From Bradyrhizobium jicamae (GTDB taxonomy: Bacteria; Pseudomonadota; Alphaproteobacteria; Rhizobiales; Xanthobacteraceae), in the NCBI RefSeq assembly GCF_018130695.1, contig NZ_JAFCJX010000042.1, forward strand, positions 1-64,000: a stretch of DNA of 64,000 nucleotides. The letters run 5' to 3'. Below the pieces are notes generated by a model that was given only the letters and a program-made list of their open reading frames with translations, was not told where the DNA came from and did no database searches. The translations under genes were made by a program, and so were the position numbers. This document shows positions 8,471 through 16,016 of this stretch, in pieces; positions within the stretch are counted from its first letter, which is position 1, and every line of letters begins with the position of its first letter.

Positions 8471-9324
8471 CATCAGTGCTGTTCGGCTTGACCGCGCTGC
8501 TGTGGGGCGGCGGCGCGCTCGCCACCGCACTGCAGGCGGGCGTGACGCCCGCACCATGGTCGGTCGCGATCCGCATGGCCGTGGCCGCCATGTGTCTGTT
8601 CGGCTACGGCGCCTCGCGTGGGCAATCGCTCGTGATCCCCGGTCGAGACAGGCTGTTCGTCGCGTTGCAAGGCGTGCTGTTCTTTTCGCTGGCCTTCATC
8701 AGCTTCTACGAGGCGGCGCATCGGATTCCGAGCGGGCTGGCAGCGCTGGTACTGTCCACCTCGTCGCTGTTCGCGGCCGTGATCGGCTGGGCGCTGCTCG
8801 ACACGCCGCTGTCGGCGTCGCTGCTTTGGGGCGCGCTGTGCGGCATGGCCGGCGTGGCAATCATCTTCGCACCCGGCATTGCCGGATTGGGACCCGGTGC
8901 GGGCGCCGGTGTTGCGTGGGCGCTGCTTGCTGCGGTCGCAACCGGCGGAGGAACGGTCGTCGGCGCGCGCAACCAGCGCGCCGGTTTGCCGACCGTGACC
9001 ATCCTCGGCTGGAGCGCCGTGGTCGGATCGGCCGGCAGCGCGATCTGGGCCATCGCCACCGGCGCGACCTTCGTGCCGGATCTGTCGGTCCGCTACATCT
9101 CGAGCCTGCTTTATCTTGCGATCGCAGCCTCCTGCATCACCTTCGCGCTGTATTTCGAGCTGGTCCGCCGGCTCGGACCGGGCAAGGCGGCCTATACGCT
9201 CACCATCGTTCCGGTCGTCGCGCTGCTGCTCTCCGCCGCATTCGAGGACCTGCATCTCGGTGCCAACATCCTGATCGGCGCGGCCATCATCCTCGTCGGC
9301 AATTTGATCGTGCTCCGGCGATAG
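8467..9324 (+). CDS. EamA/DMT family transporter
   Basis: A 285-residue inner-membrane protein of ten hydrophobic segments in two EamA-like halves (about 1-135 and 145-285). The second half contains the typical ASCITFALYFELVRRLGPGKAA segment, written here in outline. Proteins of this drug/metabolite transporter group mostly export amino acids, purines or small organic metabolites. The ATG start overlaps the marR stop (ATGA), so translation of the two is probably coupled and the exporter's expression follows the regulator. The substrate is unknown. Confidence 0.88.
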   Translation: MTSVLFGLTALLWGGGALATALQAGVTPAPWSVAIRMAVAAMCLFGYGASRGQSLVIPGRDRLFVALQGVLFFSLAFISFYEAAHRIPSGLAALVLSTSSLFAAVIGWALLDTPLSASLLWGALCGMAGVAIIFAPGIAGLGPGAGAGVAWALLAAVATGGGTVVGARNQRAGLPTVTILGWSAVVGSAGSAIWAIATGATFVPDLSVRYISSLLYLAIAASCITFALYFELVRRLGPGKAAYTLTIVPVVALLLSAAFEDLHLGANILIGAAIILVGNLIVLRR

Positions 9325-9404
9325 CAAACGTGATCTCCGGCGGGTTTGCCAGGCCGGATCGCGCACCTAGATAGGGTGTTCCACTCACTCCGAGGAGCAC
9401 GCGC

Positions 9405-10106
9405 ATGGATGTGCCGACCTACAAGACTGCTCTGATCGTTGGCGCCGGCGAAGGCCTCAGCGCGTCGCTGGCAAGGCTATTTTCGCGGGAAGGAATTCGC
9501 GTGGCGCTGGCCGCGCGCTCAATCGAAAAACTCGGCGCGCTCTGCACCGAAACGGGTGCCCGCGCCTATGCCTGCAACGCCACCCAGGCCGAGGACGTCG
9601 AGCGGCTGTTCGGCCTCGTCGAGCGCGAGATCGCGACGCCCGATCTCGTGGTCTACAATGCCAGCGGCCGTGCGCGCGGCGCCTTTGTCGAGCTGGTGCC
9701 TGCTGATGTCGAGCAGGCGATCGCGGTCAGCGCGTTCGGCGGCTTCCTGGTGGCGCAGCAGGCGGCCAGGCGCATGCTGCCGAACAAGCATGGCGCGATC
9801 CTGTTCACCGGCGCCTCCGCCAGCGTGAAAGGCTATGTGCAATCGGCGCCGTTCGCGATGGGCAAATTCGCGCTGCGTGGGCTGGCGCAGAGCATGGCGC
9901 GTGAATTATCACCGCAGGGAATCCATGTCGCGCATTTCGTGATCGACGGCGGCATCCGCAGCAAGACCCGCACCGAGCCCGCCGACCGCCCGGATTCGAT
10001 GCTCGATCCCGATGCGATTGCGGCAAGCTACTGGAACGTGCTGCAGCAGCCGCGCAGTGCCTGGACATGGGAGCTGGAATTGCGGCCATGGGTGGAGAAG
10101 TTTTGA
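9405..10106 (+). CDS. SDR family protein lacking the catalytic tyrosine
   Basis: A 233-residue short-chain dehydrogenase/reductase-fold protein. The nucleotide-binding turn is GAGEGLSAS (13-21), a variant of TGxxxGxG, and the NNAG-equivalent is YNASG. At the active site the usual YxxxK is FAMGK: Phe150 replaces Tyr while Lys154 is kept. This is the pattern I recall for classical SDR subgroup 10, which retains the fold but has Phe at the tyrosine position. Normal dehydrogenase chemistry is therefore doubtful. The ribosome site CGAGGAG precedes the ATG at 9405. It is followed, after a palindromic repeat, by a crotonase on the same strand. Confidence 0.85.
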   Translation: MDVPTYKTALIVGAGEGLSASLARLFSREGIRVALAARSIEKLGALCTETGARAYACNATQAEDVERLFGLVEREIATPDLVVYNASGRARGAFVELVPADVEQAIAVSAFGGFLVAQQAARRMLPNKHGAILFTGASASVKGYVQSAPFAMGKFALRGLAQSMARELSPQGIHVAHFVIDGGIRSKTRTEPADRPDSMLDPDAIAASYWNVLQQPRSAWTWELELRPWVEKF

Positions 10107-10115
10107 CGAGATGCG

Positions 10116-10201
10116 GTAGGGTGGGCAAAGCGAAGCGTGCCCACCTTCACGAGCACGGCGGAAATGGTGGGCACGGCGCTTTGCGCCTTTGCCCACCCTA
10201 C
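10116..10201. repeat. palindromic repeat (GTAGGGTGGGCAAAG..CTTTGCCCACCCTAC)
   Basis: Perfect outer arms GTAGGGTGGGCAAAG and CTTTGCCCACCCTAC enclose inner paired segments GCGTGCCCACC and GGTGGGCACGGCGC. A near-identical copy lies at 24238-24324 and a diverged relative at 40845-40973. It ends just before the ribosome site of the crotonase gene. Confidence 0.8.
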
Positions 10202-10220
10202 AAAACAACGGGGAGGCGAC

Positions 10221-11051
10221 ATGGCCAGCGAGATCAAGATCGAGACCGGCACCGACGAACTGCTCTGCGCGATCCGCGACCGTGTCGCCATCATCACGCT
10301 GAACCGGCCCGAGGTGCGCAACGCGCTGTCGGACAATCTGACGCCGGCGCTGCGCACGATGATCCGCACCTGCGGCGAGAACCCGGAGGTCGGCGTGCTC
10401 TTGCTCACCGGTGCCGGCAAGGCGTTCTGCGCCGGGGGCAACGTCAAGGGGATGGGCGCGCATCGCGACAAGAAGAAGCTCGAGATGAGCTACGAGGAAA
10501 AGGTCGCCGATCTGCAGGAGCGCCAGCGCCTGCTGACCGGCGCGCTGGCCTCGCTGCGCAAGCCGACGATAGCCGCCCTGCCCGGCCCCGCGGTCGGCGC
10601 CGGCCTTGCGCTCGCGATGGCCTGCGACATCCGCATCGCCGCGCAATCGGCCTTCGTCTCGACCGGCTATCTGCGGGTGGCGCTGAGCGGCGATTACGGC
10701 ATCGCCTGGCTGCTGACGCGGCTCGTCGGCAGCGCCCGGGCGCGTGAGTTGATGTTCACGGCTGACAAGGTCGATGCCGCAAGATGCGAGCAGATCGGGC
10801 TGGTCAACCGCGTGGTGCCGGATGAGGAGCTGCAGGATGCGGCTTTCGCGCTCGCCAAATCGATGGCCGACGGCCCGACGCTGGCGCTGCGCTACATGAA
10901 GGACAATCTCGACGAGGCCCTGCAGTTCGACTTCGCGACCGCACGCGATCATGAGGCCGAGCGGCTGATCCGGCTGACCACGACCGCCGATCACAAGGAG
11001 GCCGTGCAGGCGTTCATCGAGAAGCGGAAGCCGGTGTTTCGGGGCGGGTAA
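10221..11051 (+). CDS. enoyl-CoA hydratase/isomerase (crotonase) family protein
   Basis: A 276-residue crotonase-fold protein. The oxyanion hole is formed by FCAGGNV (about 69-75) and GPAVGAGL (122-129). Both glutamates of true enoyl-CoA hydratases are absent: the first falls at Ala in AGLALAMACD and the second in STGYLRV. An Asp158 in LSGDYG sits where PaaG-type isomerases carry their catalytic Asp. Double-bond isomerisation or another crotonase reaction is therefore more likely than simple hydration. The ATG at 10221 has a strong GGGGAGG site; the longer frame from 10137 lies within the palindrome. It may share a transcript with the SDR gene. Confidence 0.88.
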   Translation: MASEIKIETGTDELLCAIRDRVAIITLNRPEVRNALSDNLTPALRTMIRTCGENPEVGVLLLTGAGKAFCAGGNVKGMGAHRDKKKLEMSYEEKVADLQERQRLLTGALASLRKPTIAALPGPAVGAGLALAMACDIRIAAQSAFVSTGYLRVALSGDYGIAWLLTRLVGSARARELMFTADKVDAARCEQIGLVNRVVPDEELQDAAFALAKSMADGPTLALRYMKDNLDEALQFDFATARDHEAERLIRLTTTADHKEAVQAFIEKRKPVFRGG

Positions 11052-11102
11052 TGCTCCTTCCCCGCCTTAGCGCAAGTGGGGCGAGGCGAAAACGGCACCT
11101 CC

Positions 11103-11324
11103 TTCACCTCTCCCCGCTCTTTCGCGGGGGGAGGTCGGATCGCCCTCGGGCGATCCGGGTGAGGGGCCGTGCGCGGCGACGCCATGCGATCGGCCGCTCC
11201 GACTCCTCAATTGACCAGTCGGCACACTGTGAGCTTGTGGCGACCATCTGCCATGCCCCTCACCCGCCGCCTACGCTGCGCTCCGGCGTCGACCTCTCCC
11301 CGCAAAAGCGCGGGGAGAGGTGAA
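11103..11324. repeat. composite palindromic element, about 225 bp, forward orientation
   Basis: Fills the gap of about 360 bases between the crotonase and the GNAT gene. It begins TTCACCTCTCCCCGC, has the pair GGATCGCC..GGCGATCC, GTGAGGGGCCGTGC, then a central stretch with CTCCTCAATTGACCAGTCGGC, and ends CCCTCACCCGCCGCC..GGCGTCGACC..GCGGGGAGAGGTGAA. The interior is shared with the copies at 4645-4867 and 27691-27916. No gene is visible in the gap. Confidence 0.78.
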
Positions 11325-11365
11325 ACGTCACCTTGACTCTCCCTGCAAGCGGAGCGAGGCGAAGC

Positions 11366-11403
11366 AAGAAAAAAGCCCGGTTCTGGAGGGGCCAGAACCG
11401 GGC
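11366..11403 (-). terminator. Rho-independent terminator of the GNAT gene
   Basis: On the minus strand a perfect 12-base-pair stem, GCCCGGTTCTGG with CCAGAACCGGGC around a 5-base loop, is followed by TTTTTT. It begins about 10 bases after the acetyltransferase stop codon. It is the clearest intrinsic terminator in the window; most other gene ends rely on the palindromic repeats. Confidence 0.9.
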
Positions 11404-11411
11404 GCAGTCTG

Positions 11412-12032
11412 TCAAATCGCAAGCGAGGACATCGCGGCCGAGCGGAGGGCGGCAAGCCGCCAGCTGGCACAGGGAATGTCTTGCGGTTCGACGTGGATCT
11501 CTTTCTCGAAGCGGACCAGTTTCCAGTCGCCCGGGCTGTGCGTGAAAACGTACTCGGCCTTACAGGCGAGGCCGAGCATGGACTCGTTGGAACGCAGCGT
11601 ATCGCCGAAGATGCGCGAAGCTCCAAAGGACGCCGCGCGGCATTCGAGATTCCCAAGCAGCGCCCTGCCGATGCCATGGCCCTGCCACCGATCGTCGATC
11701 GACAGGCCGAACTCGATTGCATTGGTATCGCCATGGAAGGCGTAGCGAGCCTCGCCGACGATGGTCTCGAAACCATCGACCAGCATCGTCGCGACCACCG
11801 TGAACCGGTCGGCCTCGCCGATATGGATGAAGCGCTCGAGCTCCGACTTCGGCAGCTCGCTGATCGCCCCGAGGAAACGGTTGTAGCGGGAGCGCGACGA
11901 CAGCGAACGGATGTAGTTCTGCAACTCCTCGCGATCGCGCGGCTCGACGAAGCGCACCGTGACCGGCTTGCCACCCCTGGTGCGCAGCTGGTCGGAATAT
12001 TGCTGGAGATCGTCGAGTTGCAGCGCGGTCAT
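11412..12032 (-). CDS. GNAT family N-acetyltransferase
   Basis: A 206-residue Gcn5-related acetyltransferase. The acetyl-CoA-binding motif A is RWQGHGIGRALL (115-126), preceded by the beta-4 strand segment IEFGLSIDD. The N-terminal part, VRFVEPRDREELQNYIRSLS with RSRYNRFL, resembles the GNAT domain found in acyl-CoA-synthetase-like protein acetyltransferases (Pat type) and in single-domain relatives. The acceptor may be a protein lysine or a small amine and cannot be decided. GAGGAG precedes the ATG at 12032. A strong terminator follows, so it is a single-gene unit. Confidence 0.88.
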   Translation of the reverse strand: MTALQLDDLQQYSDQLRTRGGKPVTVRFVEPRDREELQNYIRSLSSRSRYNRFLGAISELPKSELERFIHIGEADRFTVVATMLVDGFETIVGEARYAFHGDTNAIEFGLSIDDRWQGHGIGRALLGNLECRAASFGASRIFGDTLRSNESMLGLACKAEYVFTHSPGDWKLVRFEKEIHVEPQDIPCASWRLAALRSAAMSSLAI

Positions 12033-12098
12033 GGCACGCTCCTCAGGATGGAAACTTGCCGGCGCCCCATTCAGGCGGCGCCGGCTGAGGCTGCCTCT

Positions 12099-12302
12099 TC
12101 AGGCCCGCCAGAACGGCTTGTCGGTCTCGTAGACGATGTCGCTGCGGGACACGCCGATGTCGTGGAGGTCGCGGTCCGACCACTGGGCCAGCTCGCGGCG
12201 GCGCTCATAGCGATCCCACCAGAGGTGCAGGGTCTCGGTGACCTGGCTCAAAACGCTCTGGGCATGATGATTTGTCATCGATTCATGGGTGAAAACAGAC
12301 AT
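12099..12302 (-). CDS. DUF1127 domain-containing small protein
   Basis: A 67-residue protein with the DUF1127 core in its second half: WWDRYERRRELAQWSDRDLH followed by DIGVSRSDI. Arg-rich DUF1127 proteins are common in alphaproteobacteria; some have been linked to phosphate metabolism and RNA turnover, but the role of most is unknown. TAGGAGCC gives a ribosome site 7 bases before the ATG at 12302. An internal ATG (MTNHH) is the alternative start. It is divergent from the LysR gene, from which it is separated by about 117 bases. Confidence 0.88.
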   Translation of the reverse strand: MSVFTHESMTNHHAQSVLSQVTETLHLWWDRYERRRELAQWSDRDLHDIGVSRSDIVYETDKPFWRA

Positions 12303-12419
12303 TTTCGGCTCCTATCGGTCACCTGTTGGCGCTAATATCTGCGCGAGACGGGCGTTCGACAAACGACACTTTGTACCGTTTCGCATGAATTAAAGTCATG
12401 AATTGGGAGGGCTGAGGAG

Positions 12420-13313
12420 ATGACCAGCCGACTGCCTTCGCTGAACGGCTTGCGGGCCTTCGAGGCCGCGGCGCGGCATATGAGCTTCACGCTGGCGGCG
12501 TCCGAGCTGAACGTCACGCAGACCGCAATCAGCCATCAGATCAAACGGTTGGAGGAGGAGCTCGGCGTCCGCCTGTTCGTCCGGCAGAACCGCTCGCTGA
12601 GCCTGACCCCGGAAGCGGTCGAATATCTGCCGGGCGTGCGCGCCGCCTTCAACGACCTCCGCCTCGCCACTGACCGCCTGCTGCGCAAGGACGACGACCA
12701 TGTGCTGACGGTCTCGACGCTGGCTTCGCTCGCGGCGAAATGGCTGCTGCCGCGGCTGTCCGCGTTCCAGGAGGCGCATCCCGGCATCGACGTGCGCATC
12801 ACCACCTCGACCAACCTCGTCGACTTCCAGCGCGACAAGGTCGATGCCGCAATCCGCTATGGCCGTGGCCAGTGGGGCGGATTGCGCGCCGACTGGCTGA
12901 TGGCGGACGAGCTGTTTCCGGTGTGCAGTCCGTCGCTGTTGCAGGGAAACAAGCCGCTCGGTTGTCCCGAGGACCTGAAGCAGCACGTGCTGCTGCACAC
13001 CAGCAACGCCAACAGCGACGACTGGCGGCTGTGGTTGACCGCGGCGGGGCTGCCGGCCGATCTGTCGAAACAGCCGGGCATCACCTTCGACATGATCTTC
13101 ATGACCATCCAGGCCGCGATCGACGGCATCGGCGTCGCGATGGGCCGCACCTCCTATGTGCAGGACGACATCACCAAGGGACGCCTGGTGGTTCCCTTCA
13201 AGATCACGCTGCCGACGGATGCCGGGTTCTATCTGGTATCGCCGCAGGGACGCGCCGATACGCCGAAGCTCGCGGCGTTCCGCAAATGGCTCGGCACGGT
13301 CGCGCATAGCTGA
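12420..13313 (+). CDS. LysR family regulator, GcvA-like
   Basis: A 297-residue LysR-type regulator. The N-terminal helix-turn-helix is LRAFEAAARHMSFTLAASEL with NVTQTAISHQIKRLEEELGV (about 10-52), followed by LFVRQNRSLSLTPEA. The C-terminal substrate-binding-like domain contains VDAAIRYGRGQW and a terminal region typical of the GcvA/AmpR branch. The inducer is unknown. It starts with an ATG just after GAGG. The next gene in the same direction, 48 bases on, is a gamma-glutamyltransferase homologue, a plausible target or operon partner. Confidence 0.88.
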   Translation: MTSRLPSLNGLRAFEAAARHMSFTLAASELNVTQTAISHQIKRLEEELGVRLFVRQNRSLSLTPEAVEYLPGVRAAFNDLRLATDRLLRKDDDHVLTVSTLASLAAKWLLPRLSAFQEAHPGIDVRITTSTNLVDFQRDKVDAAIRYGRGQWGGLRADWLMADELFPVCSPSLLQGNKPLGCPEDLKQHVLLHTSNANSDDWRLWLTAAGLPADLSKQPGITFDMIFMTIQAAIDGIGVAMGRTSYVQDDITKGRLVVPFKITLPTDAGFYLVSPQGRADTPKLAAFRKWLGTVAHS

Positions 13314-13361
13314 CGCGCGCGTTGCAGGGTGCCATGATGGCGGTTGTGGGAGATCGCTACC

Positions 13362-15032
13362 GTGGTCGACACCGCCGACAATCCAGACCATGTGACGTCA
13401 CGCGGACCCAAGGTCGCCGTGCATCACAAGGCTGCGGTCGCGAGTGCCCAGCATCCGATCGTGTGCGAGACCATAATCGACGTGCTCAAGCGCGGCGGCA
13501 GCGCGGCGGATGCAGCAGTCGCCGGCGCGCTCACCGACGGCGTGGTCGAGAATTTGCTGACCACCTATGGCGGGCTGGTGACGCTGCTCTACTTCGATGC
13601 GGCGACGCGCACGACGCATCAGCTGCTGTCGACCGGCGCATTTCCACCTGATTTGCCGGTGTTCCGTCCGATCCCCGACATTGGACTGTCGATCACGCAG
13701 CTGCCGCCGTCGGCCTGCATTCCCGGCTTCATGCCCGGCCTCGGCGCGCTGCATGCGCGGTTCGGCACGTTGCCGTGGGCTTCGCTGTGCGAGCCCGCGA
13801 TCGGCTGGGCCGAGGACGGCTTTCCGATGTCGCCGGATCTCTACCTCGCGCATTTCGGCTATCTGCCGTTCGTCGGCTATTTTCCGGAAGGGCGCGCGCT
13901 GTTCGCACCAGACGGATTTGTCACCAAAGCCGGTGAGCGCTTCAGCAATCCAAAGCTCGCCGAGACCCTGCATGGGCTGGCACGCGACGGGCCCGGCTAT
14001 TTCACCGAAGGTGCATGGGCGGAAGAGTTCATCGCCACCGCCAATCGACTCGGCTGGGCGATCAAGCTGCCGCACATGACGATGGCGCTGCCGCGCTGGG
14101 AGCAGCCGCTGAGCTATCGGCATCGCGGCTACGAGGTGCGGCAACTGGCGCCACCGAATGCCGAGGGCGTGCTGTGCCGGCTTGCGCTCGGCATCCTCGA
14201 TCATCTCGGCGTCAGTGATCTCGCGCCCGACGCAGCGGAGCGGCTGTTCCTGGTCGGTCATGTGCTGCGCTGGGTCAATCGCGAGATCGGCTATCTCAAT
14301 GATCCCGATTTCTTCACGTTGCCGATCGATGTCTGGATGGATGAGGGCTATCACCGCCGCATCGCCCGCGTGATCGCGGCGACACGGCCGAAGGTCGATC
14401 TCAGCGATCACGTGATGCTGACCGCGGGGCCCGTGGCGCTCGGTGCCGTCGGGGCCGACCAGCGCATCAAGACGCCGGTCGGCAGCAGCGAGCTCTCCGT
14501 GATCGATCGCGCCGGCAATTGGTGCCAGATCATGACCACGCTGCAGTCCGGCGGCATTCCCGGCCAGGTGGTCGGCGGCGTCGCGATGTTCGGCTCGCAT
14601 GCGACATTTGGGTTGCCCGGCAGCGGGTTCGATCAATGGCTCGCGCCTGGCATGCGGATGCGCTCGATCCTCGGCAATACGCAGATCTTCCGCCACCACA
14701 AGCCCGTCCTGCAGTTCGGCTCATCCGGCGCAGTCCATGCCAATGTGCTGCAGGTGTTGTCAGGCGTGCTCGATCACGGCTTGAGCGTGGAGGCCGCGAT
14801 CGGACTGCCGCGGATGATGCCGCTCGGCGAGGACGGCACGCTGTCGATCGAGGGCCGCGTCGCGCCTGAGCAGGTGGCCGATCTCGTCGCGCGCGGCATC
14901 AAGGTAAAATTCCTCGGTGCATGGGACAGCTACATGGGCTCGTTCCACGCCACCTGGCGCGAGCCGCGCGGCGCAGGCTATGGCGGCTGCGCCGACCCGC
15001 GCTACACGGGCGTGGCGATGGGCCTCGACTAG
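13362..15032 (+). CDS. gamma-glutamyltransferase family protein with Ser at the nucleophile position
   Basis: A 556-residue Ntn-hydrolase homologue. The start region ASAQHPIVCETIIDVLKRGG with SAADAAVAGAL is typical of gamma-glutamyltransferases. The autoprocessing/nucleophile region, normally TTHxSVVD, reads SSELSVID, so Ser375 stands at the Thr nucleophile position; downstream GGIPGQVVGGVAMFG and PGMRMRSILGN match the family's loop regions. No signal peptide is seen, unlike periplasmic Ggt. Activity is uncertain: it may be an acylase-like or non-canonical member. The GTG at 13362 has GGGAG 9 bases upstream and is preferred to a TTG at 13344. Confidence 0.8.
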   Translation: MVDTADNPDHVTSRGPKVAVHHKAAVASAQHPIVCETIIDVLKRGGSAADAAVAGALTDGVVENLLTTYGGLVTLLYFDAATRTTHQLLSTGAFPPDLPVFRPIPDIGLSITQLPPSACIPGFMPGLGALHARFGTLPWASLCEPAIGWAEDGFPMSPDLYLAHFGYLPFVGYFPEGRALFAPDGFVTKAGERFSNPKLAETLHGLARDGPGYFTEGAWAEEFIATANRLGWAIKLPHMTMALPRWEQPLSYRHRGYEVRQLAPPNAEGVLCRLALGILDHLGVSDLAPDAAERLFLVGHVLRWVNREIGYLNDPDFFTLPIDVWMDEGYHRRIARVIAATRPKVDLSDHVMLTAGPVALGAVGADQRIKTPVGSSELSVIDRAGNWCQIMTTLQSGGIPGQVVGGVAMFGSHATFGLPGSGFDQWLAPGMRMRSILGNTQIFRHHKPVLQFGSSGAVHANVLQVLSGVLDHGLSVEAAIGLPRMMPLGEDGTLSIEGRVAPEQVADLVARGIKVKFLGAWDSYMGSFHATWREPRGAGYGGCADPRYTGVAMGLD

Positions 15033-15053
15033 CGCGGCGAACGCTTCTGCGCT

Positions 15054-15177
15054 CCTTCTCCCGCTTGCGGGGGAAGGTTGGGATGGGGGTGTTTCCGCAG
15101 TGGGATTCTCTGTGTGGTGCGAGCCCCCACCCGCCGCGCTCTACGAGCGAGGCGACCTCCCCCGCAAGCGGGAGAGG
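15054..15177. repeat. palindromic repeat pair (CTCCCGC family)
   Basis: Starts CCTTCTCCCGCTTGCGGGGGAAGG and ends with CCTCCCCCGCAAGCGGGAGAGG, with GTGGTGCGAGCCCCCACCCGC between. It lies between the convergent gamma-glutamyltransferase and borosin-type methyltransferase genes and may serve as a shared transcription end. Confidence 0.7.
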
Positions 15178-15201
15178 TGCAGCGAGTTCGCGGAGAGACA
15201 A

Positions 15202-15978
15202 CTACGCCAGCCCAATCGCCTGCACAGTGGCGAGATCGCTGCGGGTCGGCGCGCTCGGCGGGATGTACAACGTCGAGATCGCGCTGACGCCGGCCTGCGG
15301 CAGCATGTACAACGGCACCTTGCGGATCACAGGCTCGACGCCGGGGAAGATCGGCGCCTCGTAGACGTAAACGTCGTGATACGGACTGTAGTAGCGATAA
15401 AGCTTCTGCAACAGCTGCGGCATGCCCTTGATGTCGTAGGCCCTGGCCTTGAAGGTGGTGTCGCCGAGCACGCCGATCTGCCACAGGATCACGTTCGACG
15501 TGTTGTCGATCTGCCTTCCGTTGACCAGGAAATCGGTCGCCTCATAGGATTGGCAACCCGCCATCGCCGGATCGAAATTGAGATCGGCGAACATGCAATC
15601 CTCGGCCGAGACGCCGGGCAGCATGCGCGCCTTGAAGCCTTCGGCGCGGGCGCGGCGGACCGACTCGTGGGTTGGATAGGCGAACACGCCGGGGTGGCCG
15701 TAAGCTGCCATGCAGACGCGCTTGCCGCCGCGGACATAGCCGAGCGCGAGCTCGATCATCTCGTGATAGGTCTGGATGCGCGGCTTGTTCTCGCCATAGA
15801 GGTGGAACAGCGATTCCGCGCCATCGGGATTGAGCGACTTGATCAGCTCCTCGGCGATGGGATCGCTGACGATGTAGAGCACCTTGTCGGCGCGCTTGAT
15901 CCAGCCGACTGATTCCATGGTCATTTGGCCCACGGTGCGGATGCCGGTGCCGATGACAATCAATTGCTCGTCGAACAT
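15202..15978 (-). CDS. borosin-type backbone N-methyltransferase (tetrapyrrole methylase fold)
   Basis: A 258-residue SAM-dependent methylase. The N-terminus VIGTGIRTVGQMT, the YGHPGVF loop (93-99), RMLPGVSAEDCMFADL (118-133), YEATDFL (145-151) and STLYIPP match fungal OphMA, the omphalotin alpha-N-methyltransferase, almost motif for motif. Tyr61, Arg67 and Tyr71 (LYGENKPRIQTY) align with the OphMA residues recalled as catalytic (Tyr66, Arg72, Tyr76). Unlike OphMA it ends after the methylase domain, so any substrate is separate, as in bacterial split borosins. It lies 38 bases downstream of the precursor-like gene on the same strand. Predicted role: iterative methylation of backbone amides in that protein's C-terminal region. 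The alternative is another tetrapyrrole-methylase relative, but the similarity to OphMA is far more specific than to cobalamin enzymes. Confidence 0.87.
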   Translation of the reverse strand: MFDEQLIVIGTGIRTVGQMTMESVGWIKRADKVLYIVSDPIAEELIKSLNPDGAESLFHLYGENKPRIQTYHEMIELALGYVRGGKRVCMAAYGHPGVFAYPTHESVRRARAEGFKARMLPGVSAEDCMFADLNFDPAMAGCQSYEATDFLVNGRQIDNTSNVILWQIGVLGDTTFKARAYDIKGMPQLLQKLYRYYSPYHDVYVYEAPIFPGVEPVIRKVPLYMLPQAGVSAISTLYIPPSAPTRSDLATVQAIGLA

Positions 15979-16016
15979 GTGATGTCCTCTAATTCTTGAC
16001 GCGGTTACTCAGGGAT

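Noticed and set aside
12420..13313. The LysR gene as the tricarballylate regulator TcuR
   Set aside because: It lies about 7 kb away beyond unrelated genes and resembles the GcvA branch; it is more likely linked to the adjacent gamma-glutamyltransferase gene.
15202..15978. Cobalamin-biosynthesis methyltransferase (CobI/CbiF-type)
   Set aside because: The general fold is shared, but no other cobalamin gene is near and the SAEDC, YEATDFL and STLYIPP motifs fit OphMA-type enzymes much better.
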